Both the position numbers and the translations under genes were made by a program. Under the pieces are notes generated by a model. The model ran no database searches. It saw only the letters and a list, made by a program, of their open reading frames with translations, and was not told where the DNA came from. From Pararhodobacter sp. SW119 (lineage in GTDB: Bacteria; Pseudomonadota; Alphaproteobacteria; Rhodobacterales; Rhodobacteraceae), in assembly GCF_017811755.1 (NCBI RefSeq), contig NZ_JADDJF010000025.1, forward strand, positions 1 to 46,510: a stretch of 46,510 nucleotides of DNA. Reading direction: 5' to 3'. Numbering within the stretch: the first letter of the stretch is position 1; the number at the start of each line of letters is the position of its first letter. Below are positions 42,465 to 46,510 of the stretch, in pieces.

Positions 42465-42673
42465 GAGTTCATGGTTGCCGACCGAAGTCCACCGGTCGCT
42501 TCGTTGTACAACGGGTGGCGATGAGTCGTGTTCCAGCAACTGCTGTCGATGAACGGCCCGTGGAGGGTGCCGAGGAGCAACCGCATCTGGGAGAAGTTGT
42601 TTTGCCTCCTGAAGTTCCTCGTTTCAAAAATTGAAGGGGGTGTCCGCAAACCGTGTTGGTCAGCTATGCGGAT

Positions 42674-42690
42674 ATTCTGTTGAAAAACTC
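42674..42690 (+). repeat. Left terminal inverted repeat of the IS
   Basis: ATTCTGTTGAAAAACTC, the exact reverse complement of 44190-44206. A third copy without an element is at 12439-12455. Confidence 0.85.
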
Positions 42691-42749
42691 CGGTTGTTTT
42701 GCGGCGTGATCGCTGATTCAATTCTCCTGTCTTGGCGGGGGTGACGGCG

Positions 42750-44138
42750 ATGATGGGAGCGAGGCAACAGGTGCAAGGCGCGCTGTTCTACGACTTCTCG
42801 CTGGAAGACCACGTTCCGCAGGACCACCTGCTGCGCTCGATCGATCGCTTCGTCGACCTGAGCGGCGTTCGTCCGCATCTGGCGCCATTCTACAGTCACA
42901 CGGGGCGCCCCTCGATCGATCCGGAGTTGCTGATCCGCATGCTTTTGGTGGGGTATTGCTTCGGCATTCGGTCGGAACGGCGTCTGTGCGAGGAGGTGCA
43001 TCTCAACCTGGCCTATCGCTGGTTCTGCCGGCTTGATCTGACAGCGCCGGTCCCGGACCATTCCAGCTTTTCCAAGAACCGCCATGGCCGTTTCCGCGAG
43101 AGCGCACTGCTGCGCCACCTGTTCGAGACCGTCGTCGCCCGATGCATTGCCGAAGGCCTGGTGAGCGGTCAGCGCCTGGCGGTGGATGCCAGTCTGATCG
43201 CAGCAGACGCCAGCAAGCAGAACGCGACGCCACGGGAGGAATGGAACGCGCAGAGCATCGATCCGGTCGAGGCGTCGCGGGCCGTCAGAGAGTATCTCGA
43301 AGTGCTGGATCATGAGGCCTTCGGTGCGGCCAGCGAGGTCGAGCCCAAGGTCACCTCGCGTGCCGATCCGGCCAGCCAGTGGACGGCGGCTCACAAGGCG
43401 CCGGCGTTCTTCGCCTATTCCGACAACTATCTCATCGACACCGATCACGGCGTGATCGTCGATGTCGAAGGCACCCGCTCGATCCGGCAGGCAGAAGTCG
43501 GGGCGGCGCGGACCATGGTGGATCGGGTGCGGAACGTCTTCGACCTGCACCCCGATTGGCTGATCGCGGACACGGCCTACGGTTCGGGGCCCATGCTGGG
43601 CTGGGTGGTCGACCGCGAGATCGCCCCGTTCATCCCGGTCATCGACAAGTCCGGACGCACCGACGGAACCTGGAGCCGGGAAGATTTCGAGTGGGACGCG
43701 GAAAACAACCGTTACATCTGCCCTGAGGGTCACGACCTGAAGCAGTTCCGCCGCAACTATTCCGACCCGAACCGAGGGCCGTCCGGCAAGGGCGTCGCCA
43801 AGTATCGCGCGCTGAAGATGACCTGCCAGAACTGCCCGTCGAAATCGAAATGCTGCCCCAACGCCGACTTCCGCGCCATCACCCGCGAAGAACACGAGGA
43901 CGCCCGTCAGGTCGCCCGAGACCTCGCGAAGACCGGAAATTACGAGATCGCGATGAAGCTCCGGAAGAAGGTCGAGATGCTGTTCGCCCACCTGAAGCGA
44001 ATACTCGGCCTTGGCCGGCTCCGATTACGCGGCCCCTGCGGCGCGAACGACGAATTTCTCCTCGCCGCCACCGCCCAGAACCTCCGCAAACTCGCCAAGC
44101 TCCTCCCCGCACCCGCAGCACCGCCGGTGGCGCCATGA
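42750..44138 (+). CDS. IS1182-family transposase
   Basis: A 462-residue DDE transposase. The N-terminal domain (FSLEDHVPQDHLLRSIDRFV, then GYCFGIRSERRLCEEVHLNL) and VPDHSSFSKNRHGRF are hallmarks of the IS1182/IS5-like group. Catalytic Asp candidates lie in LAVDASLIAADAS and LIADTAYGSG, and the Glu in the C-terminal EMLFAHLKRILGLGRLRLRG. A cysteine cluster (CQNCPSKSKCC) precedes that region. No stop or frameshift is seen. ATG 42750 is near GGCGGGGG; a TTG at 42732 is also possible. The length and intact repeats suggest the element could still be active. Confidence 0.92.
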   Translation: MMGARQQVQGALFYDFSLEDHVPQDHLLRSIDRFVDLSGVRPHLAPFYSHTGRPSIDPELLIRMLLVGYCFGIRSERRLCEEVHLNLAYRWFCRLDLTAPVPDHSSFSKNRHGRFRESALLRHLFETVVARCIAEGLVSGQRLAVDASLIAADASKQNATPREEWNAQSIDPVEASRAVREYLEVLDHEAFGAASEVEPKVTSRADPASQWTAAHKAPAFFAYSDNYLIDTDHGVIVDVEGTRSIRQAEVGAARTMVDRVRNVFDLHPDWLIADTAYGSGPMLGWVVDREIAPFIPVIDKSGRTDGTWSREDFEWDAENNRYICPEGHDLKQFRRNYSDPNRGPSGKGVAKYRALKMTCQNCPSKSKCCPNADFRAITREEHEDARQVARDLAKTGNYEIAMKLRKKVEMLFAHLKRILGLGRLRLRGPCGANDEFLLAATAQNLRKLAKLLPAPAAPPVAP

Positions 44139-44189
44139 ACAAAGGCGCGCGCCACAGTTTTCAAACCGGAGTTTCTGCCGCGCAGCGCA

Positions 44190-44206
44190 GAGTTTTTCAA
44201 CAGAAT
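44190..44206 (-). repeat. Right terminal inverted repeat of the IS
   Basis: GAGTTTTTCAACAGAAT on the plus strand, the exact inverse of 42674-42690 and identical to the solo copy at 12439. Confidence 0.85.
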
Positions 44207-44338
44207 TCGGACATTCCGGTCATTCGCTGCTCATGCACGATCTTCAGTTCGTGTTTGCAGCATTGTCGATCGGTGCTCCGCGATCAGGCGCTTGTGTTTG
44301 AAGTACCTTCGAAGAGCAAGACTTCTCCGCACTTCAGA

Positions 44339-44635
44339 CTACTGGTTGGTACGGTCAAGGCTCTCCTCGATGAAGTTCAGAATGAAAGCTTGAACTTGCG
44401 AATCGAAGGAGAGCCAATGGCGGTTGTGGAGGAAGTTTGGTGCCTGAAAGACTACAGATTGCCACTCTTTATGCTCCGACATGAAGGCGCCGCAGTCGCC
44501 TTGCAGGACGGGCAGCCGGAACCATTGGGCGCCAAGACGCGCCATTTCGCTCAGAAAGCGCGGAAGCCTCTCGCGTTCGAGGGAGTCTGACCTGTCGCCC
44601 AAGGTTTCGAGGTTTTCCGCGCCTCGGCGGTCAGG
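44339..44635 (-). pseudogene. C-terminal remnant of an unrecognised gene
   Basis: A minus-strand frame ending at 44339 has strong coding composition over about 95 codons (FLSEMARLGAQWFRLPVLQG, ..., NRHWLSFDSQVQAFILNF, EESLDRTNQ, stop). Further upstream it becomes Arg/Pro-rich low-complexity sequence, and no start with a ribosome site is found. It looks like the 3' part of a longer gene. I do not recognise the family. The IS ends 130 bp away. Confidence 0.45.
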
Positions 44636-44987
44636 CCGGCCGGACCTTCCGCAGCTTCCCAGTCCTCCTGCCGAAGCCCGATGCGCCGGCGCAGCTGGGC
44701 AGGATCTCGGCCGACACCGCCACAGGGTGACCGCCGTCCTCCCTCTCAGCGCGGGCTGGGGAAAGATCACCGCTGCGGTCATCATCCCACTCACGGTCCG
44801 CGCGCAATCGAGCGACGGCGGTTAGCGTCCGCTCTGGGCCAATGACGATTCCTCAGCCCGCCGGAGATTCGGGGACGGTGGGTCGGAGCTCTACCTTTTT
44901 GTCCTTTCCAGGTTTTTTGGTCACAGGAGATCGCACCATCTACTGGTAAGTCGCCCACCACACCCACCTTCAGCAAAAGGAAAAAAC

Positions 44988-45188
44988 ATGACCCCGAAAT
45001 ATCCTCACGTTCAAGTTCAGCTAACCGGCGAAGACGGTTCGGCTCCCGCTATCATCGCACGATGCCGCCAGGCTGCTATGCGGGCCGGGATACCGAAGGC
45101 TGAGCGCGATAAGTTCATGCGAACTGCCTATTCTGGCGACTACCAGAACGTGAATTTCACTGCATGCGAATGGTTCAACTGCACTTGA
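44988..45188 (+). CDS. Small conserved-looking hypothetical protein
   Basis: A 66-residue protein (MTPKYPHVQVQLTGEDGSAP, then IIARCRQAAMRAGIPKAERD). AAAGGA lies upstream of the ATG at normal spacing. The pattern V-x-LTGEDG, a short helix and a C-terminal W resembles a family of small proteins found in many bacterial genomes and phages; no function is known to me. It stands alone. Confidence 0.7.
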   Translation: MTPKYPHVQVQLTGEDGSAPAIIARCRQAAMRAGIPKAERDKFMRTAYSGDYQNVNFTACEWFNCT

Positions 45189-45761
45189 GAAATGACGAGC
45201 CCGGGCCGCGACGATACGAGGCGCAACTGCTCATCGTCCAGTCTGCGCGACTGCGGGGGCCTGCAAGCGCTCGCTGATATCCGCGCCGACTTCATCGACA
45301 TCCAACGCCATATTTTCCCCTGGTCCGGCCCCGGGCGCCGGCATTGGCCCTCAAAACCCGGAGCGGACACCATTTGCCTGAAAGAATAGTCATTTGATTG
45401 CCAAAATGGCGATTGCTTGATTGGTTTAGCACCGTCTTGAACTTTGGCGTCCGTGTCCCTTCCGCCCCTGCGATCGCTCGCCCCGAACTCTCAACCGCAA
45501 GGTGTCACATCCCGAATCCGCGGCCATGGCAGTTCAGGGCATATCGCCGCGGCAGGCGCGAATGGCCGATATCGAGACCCCTCATTGCAGCGCTGCCCTC
45601 CGCCCGACCGGCAGCAAAGGGCCGGTCGTGTGGAATCCGCCCATGCTGCAACCGCGAAATTCTCGATCATCGCCGTGGGTTGTTTGAGCTCGTAGCAGTC
45701 ACTGCCAATCCGAGCCCCGCGAGCGGTTTTCTGCACCACGAAAGGCAAAGGGCTGGACCCT
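45189..45761. other. Intergenic region with no supported gene
   Basis: About 570 bp. Open frames exist on both strands but have no start, family or codon bias. A stretch at 45416-45470 looks faintly like the 3' half of a serine tRNA but does not fold into one. It contains the downstream region of the PAS gene, which ends at 45762. Confidence 0.4.
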
Positions 45762-46379
45762 TCAGTCCTCGTCCTTAAGCCGCGCGAAGCAGGCCTCGCA
45801 GAATCCATGGGAGATCATCGCGACGTCGCCGCCATCGCGCCGGTAGTATTCGGTGGGCTCGATCCATTCTCGCGCGCCCGTCGGCGCGCCGACCGGCCAG
45901 GCGACCCTGGCACAGATTGCGCAGAGTGTCAGGATCGCGTCGTCGTCCCGCTCCGTGACCGCTGCGCCAAACAGCGCGACGGCAGGGCGTGGCTGCGCCC
46001 TGAAGGTGATCGACTGATAGAGAAGGTGGTGCATCTGCCCGTCGCTGGCGATCGGCGTGACAGCCAGGCGCATCTCACGGCGCACTGTCGGCGCGTCGCA
46101 GCGGTAATCGATCCGAACGAGCGGGCGTGCTCCCCTGAGCACGCTGTTGAACAGGTTCGTGAACGTGGCGCGCACGGCGTCGCCGGCGAAGAAATCCGTG
46201 ATCGGACGATCGAGCACGCTGCCCTTCGATCTCTCGAAAGCCGTCGGGTCCTGGGGCGGATTGTCGTCGCGGAATCGGACCCAGTTCGGCTCGCCGACCT
46301 GCTTGATGCGCAGCGCGGCATCGAGAACCATGACGACGCCGTCCATGGCGTCGAGCATGTTCTGCTGGGTGACCGGCAT
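45762..46379 (-). CDS. PAS-domain protein with a C-terminal zinc-binding-like motif
   Basis: A 205-residue soluble protein. The first 140 residues fit a PAS-like fold (MVLDAALRIKQVGEPNW, then ITDFFAGDAVRATFTNLFN, VRIDYRCDAPTVRREMRLAV). The C-terminus has two Cys pairs (LTLCAICARVAWP and HGFCEACFARL) around WIEPTEYYRR, a layout that suggests metal binding and recalls a C-x2-C...HG-x-C-x2-C pattern seen in PAS-linked sensory proteins. No kinase or output domain is present. GAGGAG precedes ATG 46379. It probably senses a small ligand or redox state and passes it to a partner encoded elsewhere. Confidence 0.82.
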   Translation of the reverse strand: MPVTQQNMLDAMDGVVMVLDAALRIKQVGEPNWVRFRDDNPPQDPTAFERSKGSVLDRPITDFFAGDAVRATFTNLFNSVLRGARPLVRIDYRCDAPTVRREMRLAVTPIASDGQMHHLLYQSITFRAQPRPAVALFGAAVTERDDDAILTLCAICARVAWPVGAPTGAREWIEPTEYYRRDGGDVAMISHGFCEACFARLKDED

Positions 46380-46510
46380 GGGAGCGGCTCCTCAATGCGA
46401 GATGCGGCGAAATGACAACGCGGGCTGAAACAATACCCAAGACCTCTTCGCGACTGCCGATTATCGTTTTGCGTAGAGTAGCCATGCCTTATGGTCCGCT
46501 GGCTTGGCGC

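Larger units (their letters stand above)
42674..44206 (+). mobile_element. Intact IS1182-family insertion sequence
   Basis: About 1.53 kb bounded by perfect 17-bp inverted repeats (42674-42690 and 44190-44206; ends ATTCTGTTGAAAAACTC). It carries one full-length transposase. Direct target repeats are not clear by eye. It lies between the CAP gene and a gene remnant at 44339. Confidence 0.8.

Noticed and set aside
42660-43991. Minus-strand open frame opposite the IS transposase
   Set aside because: No ribosome site or family; the plus-strand transposase has all family motifs.
45416-45470. Sequence resembling the 3' half of a serine tRNA (GGTTTAGCACCGTCTTGAA)
   Set aside because: No acceptor stem or T-arm with GGTTCGAATCC can be formed and the 5' half is missing. 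It could be a decayed attachment site, but the evidence is too weak.
1-46510. CRISPR array, rRNA or phage structural genes
   Set aside because: I looked for regularly spaced repeats, rRNA signatures and capsid, tail or terminase genes, and saw none.

Overview
The window is GC-rich DNA with alphaproteobacterial character, most likely from the Rhodobacteraceae (Paracoccus/Rhodobacter-like). The basis is codon use dominated by G/C third positions, a phasin preceded by a CTGC-N3-GCAG palindrome of the PhaR type, and gene families typical of that group (TTT and TRAP-TAXI transporters, FCD-type GntR, YcaQ-like glycosylase, LrgB, YccF). The many gene stumps and IS relics suggest a plastic chromosomal region, chromid or large plasmid. 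I could run no database search, so taxonomy is an inference.

Layout. (1) 1-1040: a partial unknown gene, a remnant of an endonuclease/exonuclease/phosphatase and a secreted thermonuclease. (2) 1334-9011: a tightly packed minus-strand cluster of six genes, the most interesting part of the window. In transcription order it encodes a GYF-domain membrane protein, a four-TM coiled-coil membrane protein, a vWA-like protein with an OmpA domain nested in it, a MotA/TolQ/ZorA-like channel protein with a long helical tail, a MotB/ZorB-like OmpA protein, and a soluble protein of unknown family. It looks like an ion-driven envelope machine related to, but not the same as, Zorya defence. (3) 9461-17598: a scarred region with an IS91 relic, serine hydrolase, small lipoprotein, solo IS end, truncated HI0933 flavoprotein fused to a SulP stump, an EamA exporter broken by a stop codon, rsgA, a truncated second copy of the ZorB-like gene, and yccF.

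(4) 18088-33051: a catabolic island. A TctBAC transporter on the plus strand converges on a GntR repressor gene. That gene ends a minus-strand operon (beta-hydroxyacid dehydrogenase, SDR, MBL lactonase-like, MmgE/PrpD, SDR). A divergent plus-strand operon encodes a TAXI-TRAP transporter, a second beta-hydroxyacid dehydrogenase, a carboxymuconolactone-decarboxylase-like protein and a second MmgE/PrpD. AT-rich GTAT/ATAC elements lie in front of three promoter regions and are the likely GntR operators. Together the genes would import and degrade an unidentified carboxylic acid.

(5) 33057-46510: accessory and housekeeping genes mixed with relics. These include a lytic transglycosylase with an internal deletion, an IS630 relic, an ArsC-like protein, a YcaQ-like DNA glycosylase, a phasin with PhaR operator and terminators, an exported alpha/beta hydrolase, a papain-like hypothetical, LrgB without LrgA, a SWEET/PQ-loop-like protein, a CAP-domain protein, an intact IS1182-family element with 17-bp inverted repeats, and a PAS/zinc-binding protein. 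No rRNA, credible tRNA or CRISPR array was seen.
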